NCBI RefSeq assembly: GCF_000759715.1 | Contig: NZ_BBLU01000006.1 | Location: forward strand, 62,001 to 126,000 | From: Demequina mangrovi | Lineage (GTDB): Bacteria; Actinomycetota; Actinomycetes; Actinomycetales; Demequinaceae | Reading direction: 5' to 3' | DNA: 64,000 nt | Made by a program: the position numbers and the translations under genes | Part shown: in pieces, positions 1 to 8,168 of the stretch | How the letters are laid out: every line of letters begins with the position of its first letter | How positions within the stretch are numbered: position 1 is the first letter of the stretch | The notes under the pieces: model-generated | Database searches by the model: none | What the model saw: only the letters and a program-made list of their open reading frames with translations | What the model was told of the DNA's origin: nothing

Positions 1-1463
1 CTGGCCTCCATGCGCGCCATCCGCTCCTCCATGCGCTGCGTGGCGGCGATCATCTCGTCGGCGCGGTCGTCACGACGCGGGGGACGCTCGTCCCGATCGC
101 GGCGAGCCGGACGGTCGTCGCGGTCCCACTTGCGGGCCGGGCGGTCCTCCCAGCGGCGCTCCGTGCGCTGACGGTCGCCGCGGGACGGGCGGTCGCCTCG
201 TCCGGGACGCTCGTACCGGCCCCGACGCTCCGGGCGCTGCGGCCGCGGCTCGCGGACGGGCTGCCACGACGGCTCACGCGCGCCGGTGAGCTCCTCGAGC
301 ATCGCGAGCGACTCGTCGTCCTCGCCGCGCACCTTGCGGAACGTGACGTCGACGCCGGCGCGCTCGAGCATGCGGTCCGTCGAGCGGCGCTGGTGGGGGA
401 GCACCAGCGTGACGACGAGGCCCTCCTCGCCGGCACGCGCGGTCCGGCCCGAGCGGTGCGTGTAGTCCTTGTGATCGGCGGGCGGGTCGATCTGCATCAC
501 GAGGTCGACGTGGTCGACGTGGATGCCGCGCGCTGCGACGTCGGTCGCGACGAGCACGGGGACGTCGCCCGCGCGGAACGCGCTGATCGCGAAGTTGCGC
601 TCGGCCTGCGAGCGGTCGCCGTGGATCGCGAGGGCGAGCACGCCCGCCTCGCGCATCTCGTCGGCGATCCGCTCGGTCGCGAGCTTGGTGCGCACGAACA
701 CGATGGTGCGGCCCTCGCGCGCGGCGATGCGGGTCGCGATCTGGTACTTCGCGTTCGGCGGGACGTTGAGGACCACGTGGCGCATGGTCGCGGGCTGGTC
801 GTCGCCGTCGGTGACGTCGTGCGTGACCGGGTTGTGCATGTACTGCTTCACCAGGCGGTCGACGTCGCCGTCGAGGGTCGCGGAGAACAGCAGGCGCTGG
901 CCGCCCTCGGGCACGCCGGCGAGGATCTCCGTGATCTCGTCCATGAAGCCCATCTCGGCCATGTGGTCGGCCTCGTCCATGACGATGAGCTCGAGCTCGG
1001 AGAGATCGGCGTGACCGTTGCGCACCAGGTCCGCCATGCGGCCCGGCGTCGCGACCACGAGGTGCACGCCGCGCTCGAGCGCCTGGATCTGCTTCGACAT
1101 CGACAGTCCGCCCGCGACGAGCTTGAGCGACACGTGCATCGCGTGCGCGTAGGGCTCGAGCGCGTCGGAGACCTGCATGCCGAGCTCGCGCGTCGGCACG
1201 AGCACGATCGCGCGAGGGCGGCGCTTCTCCGGACGGGGTCCTTCGGCCAGGCGAACGATGGCGGGCAGGCCGAAGCCGAGCGTCTTTCCGGATCCCGTGC
1301 GGGCCTTGCCCAGCACGTCCTTGCCGGCCAGGGCGTCGGAGATGGTCGCGGCCTGGATGGGGAAGGCCGTGACGATGTCGTGGCGCGCCAGGGCGTCGAC
1401 CAGAGGATCGGGCAGCCCGAGCTCGGCGAAGGAGACGGCGTCGGGGGAATCGGTGGTGTTTAT
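1..1463 (-). CDS. DEAD-box ATP-dependent RNA helicase (partial, 3' end outside window)
   Basis: This is a superfamily 2 RNA helicase that unwinds RNA duplexes, probably in rRNA maturation or mRNA turnover. Read from the minus strand, the motifs occur in order: a Q motif ending FPIQ, motif I ARTGSGKT, PTRELG, ATPGR, motif II DEAD (VMDEADH), SAT, ATDVAARG and HRSGRTARAG. A long Arg/Asp/Glu-rich basic tail follows, typical of RNA-binding C-termini, and runs off the left edge at base 1. About 487 codons are present. The start is a puzzle: no ATG, GTG or TTG occurs in frame before the Q motif or for at least 35 codons upstream. The best candidate is ATA at 1463-1461, which overlaps the serA stop as ATAA, like the ATGA overlaps elsewhere in this window. 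It lies downstream of serA on the same strand and may be co-transcribed. The family assignment is certain; the exact start and orthologue are not. Confidence 0.9.
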   Translation of the reverse strand, partial: MNTTDSPDAVSFAELGLPDPLVDALARHDIVTAFPIQAATISDALAGKDVLGKARTGSGKTLGFGLPAIVRLAEGPRPEKRRPRAIVLVPTRELGMQVSDALEPYAHAMHVSLKLVAGGLSMSKQIQALERGVHLVVATPGRMADLVRNGHADLSELELIVMDEADHMAEMGFMDEITEILAGVPEGGQRLLFSATLDGDVDRLVKQYMHNPVTHDVTDGDDQPATMRHVVLNVPPNAKYQIATRIAAREGRTIVFVRTKLATERIADEMREAGVLALAIHGDRSQAERNFAISAFRAGDVPVLVATDVAARGIHVDHVDLVMQIDPPADHKDYTHRSGRTARAGEEGLVVTLVLPHQRRSTDRMLERAGVDVTFRKVRGEDDESLAMLEELTGAREPSWQPVREPRPQRPERRGRYERPGRGDRPSRGDRQRTERRWEDRPARKWDRDDRPARRDRDERPPRRDDRADEMIAATQRMEERMARMEA

Positions 1464-2656
1464 GAGAGAACTCGCAGTCGTACGGTGCCGGGCATGCTCG
1501 ACAGTGCCTGGACGGCGTCCTCGTCGAGGCCGGACGCGACGTCCGTCACCACGTAGCCGAGCTCGCCGCGGGTGCCGAGGAGCTGGGCGTCGATGTTGAC
1601 GTTGTGGGCCGCGAAGACCTGGTTGACGGCGGCGAGGACGCCGGGGATGTTCTCGTGCAGGTGGGCGACGCGGTGCGAGCCCTGGACCTGGTCGAGCGAG
1701 AGGTTGGGAAGGTTCACGCTGAGCGACGTGGACGCGTGGAACACGTAGTCGCGCAGGCGTGTCGCGACGAAGATGCCGATGTCGCGCTGCGCCTCCTCGG
1801 TCGACCCGCCGATGTGCGGGGTGAGGATGACGTTGGGCATGTTCTGCAGCGGCGACTCGAAGGGGTCGCCGGTCTTCTTGGGCTCCTCGGGGAACACGTC
1901 GATGGCGGCGCCGCCGATCGCTCCCGACTCGAGCCCCGCCTTGAGGGAGTCGAGGTCGACGATGAAGCCGCGGGACAGGTTGAGGAAGACGGCGCCGTCC
2001 TTCATGGCTGCGAACTGCTCGGGTCCGAAGAAGCCGCGGTTGCCGCTGCGGCCGTCGACGTGGAGGGTCACCACGTCGGCCTCGGAGAGCAGCGCGTTGA
2101 GGCTCGGCATCGGCGTGGCGTTGCCGAGCGCGAGCTTCTCGGCGCTGTCGTAGAAGATGACGTTCATGCCGAGGGCCTCGGCGATGACGGACAGCTGCGA
2201 GCCGATGTTGCCGTAGCCGACGATGCCGAGCGTGCGGCCGCGGATCTCGTGGGCGCCCGTGGCGGACTTCGACCACACGCCCTCGTGGAGGCTGCGGTTG
2301 TGCGCGGGCAGGCGGCGCACCAGCGAGATCATCTCGGACACGGCCATCTCGACCACGGAGCGGGTGTTCGAGAAGGGCGCGTTGAAGGCCGCGATGCCGT
2401 GGCGCGCCGCGGCGGCCAGGTCGATCTGGTTGGTGCCGATAGAGAAGGCGCCGACCGCGATGAGGTCGGGACACGCCTCGATCACACGCTCCGTCAGCTG
2501 CGTCTTCGAGCGGATGCCGAGCAGCTGGACGCCCTGGAGGGCCGAGATGAGCTCGTCCTCGTCCATGGCTCCGCCATGGTTGACGACGTCGATGCCGGCG
2601 GCCTCGAGGATCTCGGTGGCCTTGACGGAGAGGTTCTCTAGAAGGAGTGCGCGCAC
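1460..2656 (-). CDS. serA: D-3-phosphoglycerate dehydrogenase, short ACT-domain type
   Basis: The enzyme oxidises 3-phosphoglycerate with NAD to 3-phosphohydroxypyruvate, the first committed step of serine synthesis in the cytosol. The product is 398 aa, close to the 410 aa E. coli type. It has an N-terminal substrate-binding half, a Rossmann glycine motif GYGNIGSQ near residue 145, the dehydrogenase signature with NLSRG and DVFPEEP, the catalytic His in LTPHIGGST, and a C-terminal ACT domain (from about residue 325) expected to bind serine for feedback inhibition. The start is GTG at 2656. A GACGAT hexamer lies 7 nt upstream, compatible with a leaderless transcript. The gene ends in TAA overlapping the presumed ATA start of the downstream DEAD-box gene. 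Confidence 0.93.
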   Translation of the reverse strand: MRALLLENLSVKATEILEAAGIDVVNHGGAMDEDELISALQGVQLLGIRSKTQLTERVIEACPDLIAVGAFSIGTNQIDLAAAARHGIAAFNAPFSNTRSVVEMAVSEMISLVRRLPAHNRSLHEGVWSKSATGAHEIRGRTLGIVGYGNIGSQLSVIAEALGMNVIFYDSAEKLALGNATPMPSLNALLSEADVVTLHVDGRSGNRGFFGPEQFAAMKDGAVFLNLSRGFIVDLDSLKAGLESGAIGGAAIDVFPEEPKKTGDPFESPLQNMPNVILTPHIGGSTEEAQRDIGIFVATRLRDYVFHASTSLSVNLPNLSLDQVQGSHRVAHLHENIPGVLAAVNQVFAAHNVNIDAQLLGTRGELGYVVTDVASGLDEDAVQALSSMPGTVRLRVLS

Positions 2657-2749
2657 GGGCGCTATCGTCTCGCACTTCCGGCCCTTCTCCAACTCGGGAG
2701 ATGCCTCGGACGACGCTCGTTCCCGACGGGCGCTCACCCGGGCGCGTGG

Positions 2750-2755
2750 CACAGT
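2750..2755 (+). promoter_or_regulatory. Probable -10 box of a leaderless promoter (metalloprotease)
   Basis: CACAGT stands exactly 6 nt upstream of the ATG at 2762, and there is no Shine-Dalgarno sequence. The geometry places the transcription start at the start codon. Confidence 0.4.
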
Positions 2756-2761
2756 GGCGTC

Positions 2762-3571
2762 ATGAGACAGGCGGGCCGCTATCTGATCGTCGCGCTGCTC
2801 GCCGTGGCCCTCTTCGCGGCGGGTGCGTGGTGGCGCGGCGTGACGTGGTCGGACGTGCGTCACTGGGGGACCCCGCGCAACGCGATCGAGTCCGAGGGTC
2901 AGACGGTGCGGATCCCCGTCGCCGAGGGTGCCGAGGAGCGCCTGCTGCCCGAGGTCGAGGTCGCCACGGTCGGCGCGTACGACCTGCTCTTCCGCGACGG
3001 CGGGCCTGACGGCGGGCCGGTGCGGTACGACCCGTGCCGCCCGGTCGGCTACGTCATCGCACCGGACGGCATGCCCGAGGGCTTCGAGGACACGGTGCAC
3101 GAGGCGGTCGCGTCGATCTCCGCCACGACGGGGCTGCTGTTCGCGTACGAGGGCCGCACCGACGAGCCCGCCAGCTTCGACCGGCCCCTGGTGCAGGAGC
3201 GCTACGGCGACCGCTTCGTGCCCGTGCTCATCGGGTTCCAGACCGAGGCGGAGAACCCCGACCTCGCGGGCACCGTGACGGGGCTCGGCGGGTCGAGCGC
3301 GGTGCCCGGCGCGTACGGCGACGCGAAGTACCTCCGCGCGGGCGTGGTGATCCTCGACGCGGAGGACGTGGCCCGGATCCTCGAGGACGGCGACGGCGAG
3401 GACCTCGCGCGCGCCGTCGTCGCGCACGAGCTCGGCCACGTGGTGGGCCTCGCGCATGTGGGCGACACCGAGGAGCTCATGCACGAGTCGAACCTGCGGC
3501 TCATCGACTGGGGCCCGGGAGACCTCGCGGGGCTCGCGCTCGTGGGGGCCGGGGAGTGCGAGCCGGGCTGA
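2762..3571 (+). CDS. Membrane-anchored or secreted matrixin-like zinc metalloprotease
   Basis: This is a 269 aa predicted extracytoplasmic peptidase. It opens with MRQAGR and a hydrophobic segment (about residues 7-23) that acts as an uncleaved anchor or signal peptide. Near the C-terminus is the extended zinc motif HELGHVVGLAH (His222, Glu223, His226, His232), the HExxHxxGxxH signature of metzincins/M10 matrixins. A Met-containing stretch follows (EELMHESN) and may form the Met-turn. Two Cys (in YDPCRPVG and GECEPG) could pair outside the cell. The start fits a leaderless promoter and lies divergent from serA, 105 nt away. The substrate is unknown. The motif makes a peptidase likely, but many actinobacterial matrixin-like proteins have no demonstrated activity. 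Confidence 0.8.
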   Translation: MRQAGRYLIVALLAVALFAAGAWWRGVTWSDVRHWGTPRNAIESEGQTVRIPVAEGAEERLLPEVEVATVGAYDLLFRDGGPDGGPVRYDPCRPVGYVIAPDGMPEGFEDTVHEAVASISATTGLLFAYEGRTDEPASFDRPLVQERYGDRFVPVLIGFQTEAENPDLAGTVTGLGGSSAVPGAYGDAKYLRAGVVILDAEDVARILEDGDGEDLARAVVAHELGHVVGLAHVGDTEELMHESNLRLIDWGPGDLAGLALVGAGECEPG

Positions 3572-3587
3572 GCGCCCGGCCCGCCGG

Positions 3588-5777
3588 CTACGCCTCCTGC
3601 AGCACCAGCCCGTCGGGCAGCGGCGACGTGTGCACCACCTCGAGCCTGCGCGTGGGTCGCGTGAGCGCCACGTAGAGGTCTCCGGGGCGCTCGGCGATCT
3701 CCGCGGGCTCGACCACCACGGCGACGTCGAACTCGAGGCCCTTCGACTCACGCGCCGTGTACAGCTCGACGGTCGCGGGCAGCGCCGAGCGCAGCGCCCC
3801 GTGCAGACGCGGCGGCGCGATCACCGCGACGAGCCCGCCGTCGCCCTCGGCGAAGGCGCGCTCATGGGAGGCCGCGACGCGCACCGCCGTGGCGACCGCA
3901 TCGTCCGCGCGTACCGCGGCCGCGGCGTCGTCGAGCTCGCGCGCGGCGCGCAGCTCGCTCACCGGCAGGCGCGCCGCCTTGGCGAAGGCCTGGGCCGCAT
4001 CGGCCACCGCCGCGGGGATGCGGTACGAGATGGTGAGCTCGCGCAGCTCCCAGCCGGCCTGGAACAGCGGGTCCATGGTCTCCGGCCACCAGTGCGTGCC
4101 GGCCACCGAGGTCGTCTGCGCGACGTCGCCGACGATCGTGAAGGAGCGCGTGGGGCAGCGGCGGACCAGCATCCGCCACGCCATGGGGCTGAGCTCCTGA
4201 GCCTCGTCGACCACCACGTGGCCGTAGGTCCACGTGCGGTCGCCGCGCGCGCGCTCGGCCACCGACAGGCGCGCGGTGCCGCCCTTCATGCGCGCCGCGA
4301 GCGCCTCGGCGGTGACCATGCCGCCGTCGCCGAAGGTCTCGAGCACGTCCTTCGCGTACTGGAGCTCCTCCGCGGACGGCTCGTCGGAGCGCCGGTTGCG
4401 CCCGCCGGGCAGATCGCCGAGCAGCTCCGCGGCCTCGTCCAGCAGCGGGACGTCCGCCTCGGTGAAGGGGGCCGCGGACGGGCGCAGCAGCAGGTCCCGC
4501 TCGTCCTGCGGCAGCATGCGCGCCGCGTGGTCGAGCAGGTGGGGCTTGGAGAAGAGGTCGCGCAGCAGCTGCTCCGGCGTGATGGGGAGCCAGCACAGGT
4601 TGATCGCGATGCGGATGTTGCGGTCGTCGCGCACGTCGCGCTCGAGCTCGATGCGGTCCTCGTCGGAGTAGACCTCGAGCTGCTCGACCAGCTGCTTGGT
4701 GAGCCGGCCGATCATGTCCTTCGCGAACAGCGCGCGCGCCTCGTTGTGGGGGCGGCCGTCGCGGCGGGCGCGCCCCTGGGCGTCCTTGACGTCGGAGCGC
4801 TTGATCACCACGGTGCGGCCGTCGATGCGGATCTGCTTGTCGGCGCGGGGCACGCGCTGGCGCTCGCGGACTGCGGCCTTCACCACGTCCGTCATGAGCG
4901 TGCGGCCCTTGATCTCGGCGGACGCGTCGGGCTCGACCGCGGTGACCGTGATGCCGGGGACCAGGCCCGCGAGGGTGGTGGAGACGGCACCCGTCTCGCC
5001 GAGCGAGGGGAGGACGTGGTCGATGTACCGCAGGAAGGTCTTCGACGGGCCGATGAGGAGCACGCCGCGCGACTCGAGCTGCTCGCGGTGGTGGTAGAGC
5101 AGGAACGCGGCGCGGTGGAGCGCCACGGCGGTCTTGCCGGAGCCCGGTCCGCCCTGCACCACGAGCGCGCCGGCCATGGGGGCGCGGATGACGGCGTCCT
5201 GCTCGGCCTGGATGGTGGCGACGATGTCGCCCATCCGCCCGGTGCGGCGCGCGCCGAGCGCGGCGAGCAGCGCGCCTTCGCCGGCGAGCGCCGTGTCCGC
5301 GCCCATCTCGCGGAGCGCGTCGACGTCGAGCACATCGTCCTCGACCGCGGTGACGCGACGACCCAGGGTGGTGAGGTGACGGCGGTTCACCACCTCGCCG
5401 GGGTTGGCGGCCGTCGCGGAGTAGAAGGCCCGCGCCGCGGGCGCGCGCCAGTCGGTGAGCAGCGGGACGTGCTCGGCGTCGGACAGGCCGATGCGGCCGA
5501 CGTAGAAGCGCTCGCCGTCGCGCAGGTCGAGGCGTCCGAAGCACAGACGGTCCTCGACGGCGTCGAGCTGCGAGATGCGGTCCTCGTAGAGCGTCGCGAA
5601 GGCGTCGCGCTCGGAGCGGTTCTGCGGGGAGCCCGAGGGCCCCTCCTTACGGATCGCCGCGAGCCTGTCGTCGGCCTCGTCCCTGAGCTCGTCGAGCCTC
5701 GAGTACAGGCCGTCCACGACCTCCTGCTCGGGCGCCAGCCCGCTCCGCTCCGCCGTCAGTCCACGCTCGTTCGCCAT
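3588..5777 (-). CDS. helR: HelD/HelR-type UvrD-like ATPase that recycles RNA polymerase
   Basis: The 729 aa protein belongs to the UvrD/Rep superfamily 1 ATPases but matches the HelD group, which push into RNA polymerase and release it from stalled complexes or from rifampicin. It has an N-terminal coiled region (residues 20-90), the module with LTDWRAP and FYSATAANPG typical of HelD proteins, Walker A GGPGSGKT (residues 209-216), a DEAQ Walker B (VVDEAQELSP), and C-terminal SF1 motifs including SYRIP, ESKGLEFD and VALTRPTRRL. I chose the ATG at 5777 because GGAGGG sits 7 nt upstream; an ATG two codons earlier is too close to it. A GATAAT -10-like box lies about 50 nt upstream. I did not see the rifampicin-associated element known upstream of Streptomyces helR. 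The class is sure; drug resistance is only inferred. Confidence 0.85.
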   Translation of the reverse strand: MANERGLTAERSGLAPEQEVVDGLYSRLDELRDEADDRLAAIRKEGPSGSPQNRSERDAFATLYEDRISQLDAVEDRLCFGRLDLRDGERFYVGRIGLSDAEHVPLLTDWRAPAARAFYSATAANPGEVVNRRHLTTLGRRVTAVEDDVLDVDALREMGADTALAGEGALLAALGARRTGRMGDIVATIQAEQDAVIRAPMAGALVVQGGPGSGKTAVALHRAAFLLYHHREQLESRGVLLIGPSKTFLRYIDHVLPSLGETGAVSTTLAGLVPGITVTAVEPDASAEIKGRTLMTDVVKAAVRERQRVPRADKQIRIDGRTVVIKRSDVKDAQGRARRDGRPHNEARALFAKDMIGRLTKQLVEQLEVYSDEDRIELERDVRDDRNIRIAINLCWLPITPEQLLRDLFSKPHLLDHAARMLPQDERDLLLRPSAAPFTEADVPLLDEAAELLGDLPGGRNRRSDEPSAEELQYAKDVLETFGDGGMVTAEALAARMKGGTARLSVAERARGDRTWTYGHVVVDEAQELSPMAWRMLVRRCPTRSFTIVGDVAQTTSVAGTHWWPETMDPLFQAGWELRELTISYRIPAAVADAAQAFAKAARLPVSELRAARELDDAAAAVRADDAVATAVRVAASHERAFAEGDGGLVAVIAPPRLHGALRSALPATVELYTARESKGLEFDVAVVVEPAEIAERPGDLYVALTRPTRRLEVVHTSPLPDGLVLQEA

Positions 5778-5932
5778 CGGCATACCCTCCGCACACCCTG
5801 TGTTGACTTCAGCAGGGCAGTCCCTCATTATCGCGCGTCTTCGGCGTCTCCGAAAGCACCGGGGGCCCGCATGTTTTCGCGGAGCGCGAGAACCTCGCCC
5901 TCGGAGCCGCAGCGGTGGAAGGATGGATGATC

Positions 5933-6856
5933 ATGGAACGACCTCTCATCACGTGGGACCCGGACGGCGTGAAGGCCTGGGGCGAGGCCGCGCCCGAGCA
6001 CGGGGCGGCGCTGCTGCACTCCCTGCGCGGATTCATCGACGCGGGGCGCGCGGGCGCGCTCGTCGCGGACCACATCATGGAGACGTGCGACCCGGTGCGC
6101 GTCGCGACCTTCGACATCGACCAGCTGCTCGACTACCGGTCGCGACGTCCCGAGATGACCTTCTCGGTGAACCAGTGGACGTCCTACGACGAGCCGCACC
6201 TCGCGCTCGACCTGGTCCGCGACCAGGAGGGCACGCCGTTCCTGCTGCTCCACGGCTTCGAGCCGGACATCCAGTGGGAGCGGTACATCGCGGCGGTCCG
6301 CGACCTCGTCGAGCGGCTGGGCGTGGGGCTCACCCTGGGCTCGCACGGCATCCCCATGGCGGTCCCGCACACGCGCGAGCTCACCGCGACCATCCACGGC
6401 ACCGATCCCGATCTGCTGCCCGACACGCCGACGATGTTCGGCACCGTGACCGTGCCGGCATCCGCGCAGAACCTCCTCGAGTACCGCTTCGGCCAGTGGG
6501 GGCTGCCGGCCGTCAACGTGGCGGTGCACGTCCCGCACTACCTCGCGCAGTCGTCGTATCCGCAGGCCGCGCAGCGGGCGCTCGAGGGCCTCGAGGACCT
6601 CTCCGGACTGGACCTCGACCCGGGCGCGCTCGACGAGCCGGCGGGTCGCGCGAGCGAGGAGATCGAGCGTCAGCTGGCCGAGAGCGAGGAGGTCCAGGCG
6701 CTGGTAGAGGCCCTGGAGAACCAGTACGACGCCTTCTACGAGGCCCGCGGTCAGGGGCTCCCGCTCGAGGGCGGGCTGCCCTCCGCGGACGAGATCGCCG
6801 CGGAATTCGAGAAGTTCCTCGCGCAGGAGCGCAGGGATCCCCCCACTGCGCCTTGA
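5933..6856 (+). CDS. PAC2 family protein
   Basis: About 307 aa. The PAC2 fold is shared with eukaryotic and archaeal proteasome assembly chaperones, and most actinobacteria carry one or two copies of unproven role. Supporting features are the opening RPLITWDPDGVKAWGEAA, the DPVRVATFDIDQLLDYRSRRP block, the DEPHLALDLVRDQEGTPFLLL strand, the central LGSHGIPMAVPHTR loop, and PHYLAQSSYPQAA followed by an acidic helical C-terminus. GGAAGG lies 10 nt before the ATG at 5933; an in-frame ATG at 5927 is the alternative. The gene is divergent from helR. A link to proteasome or Pup biology is possible in actinobacteria, but nothing here shows it. Confidence 0.8.
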   Translation: MERPLITWDPDGVKAWGEAAPEHGAALLHSLRGFIDAGRAGALVADHIMETCDPVRVATFDIDQLLDYRSRRPEMTFSVNQWTSYDEPHLALDLVRDQEGTPFLLLHGFEPDIQWERYIAAVRDLVERLGVGLTLGSHGIPMAVPHTRELTATIHGTDPDLLPDTPTMFGTVTVPASAQNLLEYRFGQWGLPAVNVAVHVPHYLAQSSYPQAAQRALEGLEDLSGLDLDPGALDEPAGRASEEIERQLAESEEVQALVEALENQYDAFYEARGQGLPLEGGLPSADEIAAEFEKFLAQERRDPPTAP

Positions 6857-6878
6857 TTTCTGACACACTGGCCGCGGT

Positions 6879-7000
6879 TGCAAGAACGTAGTGTGCAAGA
6901 ACCTGTCTCACCGGGGTGGGGACGCGGCATTGCGGCGACAAGGCGTGGCACGGTGCGGCGCCTTCCCGTCACCCGGGCACGAAGGTTAGGAAAGACAGGC
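6879..7000 (+). promoter_or_regulatory. Leader and probable promoter of the cold-shock gene, with a 9-bp direct repeat
   Basis: TGCAAGAAC occurs at 6879-6887 and again at 6894-6902, one and a half turns (15 bp) apart. TAGTGT at 6889-6894 could be the -10 box. That would leave an mRNA leader of about 100 nt, as is usual for cold-shock transcripts. The promoter assignment is inference. Confidence 0.35.
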
Positions 7001-7204
7001 ATGGCACAGGGCTCTGTGAAGTGGTTCAACGCGGAGAAGGGCTACGGCTTCATCGCGCAGGACGGCGGCGGCGCGGACGTGTTCGTCCACTACTCGGCGA
7101 TCGAGACCGACGGCTACCGTTCGCTCGAGGAGGCGCAGCGCGTCGAGTTCGAGGTCACCAATGGTCCGAAGGGCCCCCAGGCGGAGCAGGTTCGCCCGCT
7201 CTGA
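7001..7204 (+). CDS. cspA: Cold-shock domain protein, CspA family
   Basis: A complete 67 aa single cold-shock domain that binds single-stranded RNA and DNA as a chaperone. The RNP1 motif KGYGFI and RNP2-type VFVHYSAI are both present, with the usual opening [18 protein letters not shown] and the ending [10 protein letters not shown]. The start ATG at 7001 has AGGAAAG about 8 nt upstream. The gene is monocistronic: it sits between a long leader and a strong terminator. Confidence 0.96.
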   Translation: MAQGSVKWFNAEKGYGFIAQDGGGADVFVHYSAIETDGYRSLEEAQRVEFEVTNGPKGPQAEQVRPL

Positions 7205-7225
7205 TCCGACCGGGATCCGTCGCAC

Positions 7226-7256
7226 GAAGGCCGTCGCCCTCCGGGGCGGCGGCCTT
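7226..7256 (+). terminator. Intrinsic terminator after cspA
   Basis: GAAGGCCGTCGCCC pairs with GGGCGGCGGCCTTC across a short loop, giving a stem of about 13 bp with one mismatch. It begins 22 nt after the cspA stop, and there is little T-run after it. It could also serve the converging gene at 7306-8085. Confidence 0.65.
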
Positions 7257-7305
7257 CGTCGTCCCCGGGACGATGCGGGGGCGGCGGGCGGCGGGCGGCG
7301 GGCGC

Positions 7306-8085
7306 TCAGCCGGCCCAGGCGGTCGACACGCCGGTGGGCAGCGGCGCCGAGGCCGCGTAGCGCCGCAGCGCGTCGAGATCGAGCCTGTCGTCCACCGGGC
7401 CCGCGATGACGACGTTGCCGCGCCGCTTGCCCTTGAGCACCGCGTGCTCGCCGATCGCGACGATCTCGCCGAGCGCGGCGCGCGCGGCCGCCGCATCGTC
7501 CCGCGCGGTGCGCCCGCCCGGACGGGTGCCCACGTTCGCGAGCACGAGGCCGCGGGGGCGCAGGGTGCGCGCCGCATGGCCCCACCATTCGGGCGAGGCG
7601 AGCGCGGCCGGCGTGGAATCGCCCGCGAAGGCGTCCCTCACCACGAGGTCGAGGCTCGCGTCCCGGCGCGTCGCGACGGCGTCGAACCCGTCCTGCGCGC
7701 GGATCCGCAGCCGCGGCGCTCGCGGCAGGTCCCACCACGTGCGCACCAGCTCGGGGAGCGTCGCGTCGACGTCGACCGCGATGTGGCCCGAGTCAGGGAA
7801 GCGGTGCGCGAGGTGGCGGGGGAACGCGCAGGCGGCGGCGCCGACGTGCAGCGCGAGCATGCGCGACGGCGGGTCCCACGCGGCCACCGCCGCCGACAGG
7901 TGGCGCATGTACTCGAAGGCGAGCTGGTCGGGGTCGGAGTCGAGCGGAGAGCTGGGAACCCCGTTGACCCACAGGAACGTTGTCCCATCGGGCTCGTCGC
8001 GGAGCTCTGCGACGCCGGTCGCGATGGCGAACTCGACGCCTCGCTCCACGTCGGGGGCGACTCGACCGGTTCGCTGGCGGGGCAT
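7306..8085 (-). CDS. Spermidine-synthase-like (class I methyltransferase fold) protein
   Basis: A 259 aa cytosolic protein with the fold of polyamine aminopropyltransferases. It shows ALHVGAAACAFPRHLA where the donor-binding motif lies, AVDVDATLPEL (acidic end of beta-2), and RLRIRAQDGFDAVATRRDASLDLVVRDAFAGDSTP, which matches the catalytic Asp-Ala-Phe region. There are no membrane segments. Actinobacteria often carry such proteins without a demonstrated polyamine product, so the substrate is left open. The start ATG at 8085 has TAGGGT 7 nt upstream and no Shine-Dalgarno, suggesting a leaderless mRNA. It converges on cspA. Confidence 0.72.
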   Translation of the reverse strand: MPRQRTGRVAPDVERGVEFAIATGVAELRDEPDGTTFLWVNGVPSSPLDSDPDQLAFEYMRHLSAAVAAWDPPSRMLALHVGAAACAFPRHLAHRFPDSGHIAVDVDATLPELVRTWWDLPRAPRLRIRAQDGFDAVATRRDASLDLVVRDAFAGDSTPAALASPEWWGHAARTLRPRGLVLANVGTRPGGRTARDDAAAARAALGEIVAIGEHAVLKGKRRGNVVIAGPVDDRLDLDALRRYAASAPLPTGVSTAWAG

Positions 8086-8092
8086 GAGCCCC

Positions 8093-8098
8093 ACCCTA
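8093..8098 (-). promoter_or_regulatory. Probable -10 box (TAGGGT) of a leaderless promoter
   Basis: Read on the minus strand, TAGGGT stands 7 nt before the ATG at 8085. Confidence 0.45.
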
Positions 8099-8168
8099 GA
8101 GGCTCGTCTGGTACGCACGACCGGCGACCGATAGACTTGACACCACGGTGCACTGGAAGGAGGGCGCG

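Noticed and set aside
3456..5930. A long plus-strand open frame across helR
   Set aside because: Its sequence is Arg/Gly/Glu-rich shadow coding, and it overlaps a full-length HelR-type gene with Walker motifs on the other strand.
8135..8141. TTGACA as a -35 box for the DUF3040 gene
   Set aside because: No -10 hexamer follows at 16-18 bp; a TAGACT hexamer just upstream is a better -10 candidate.
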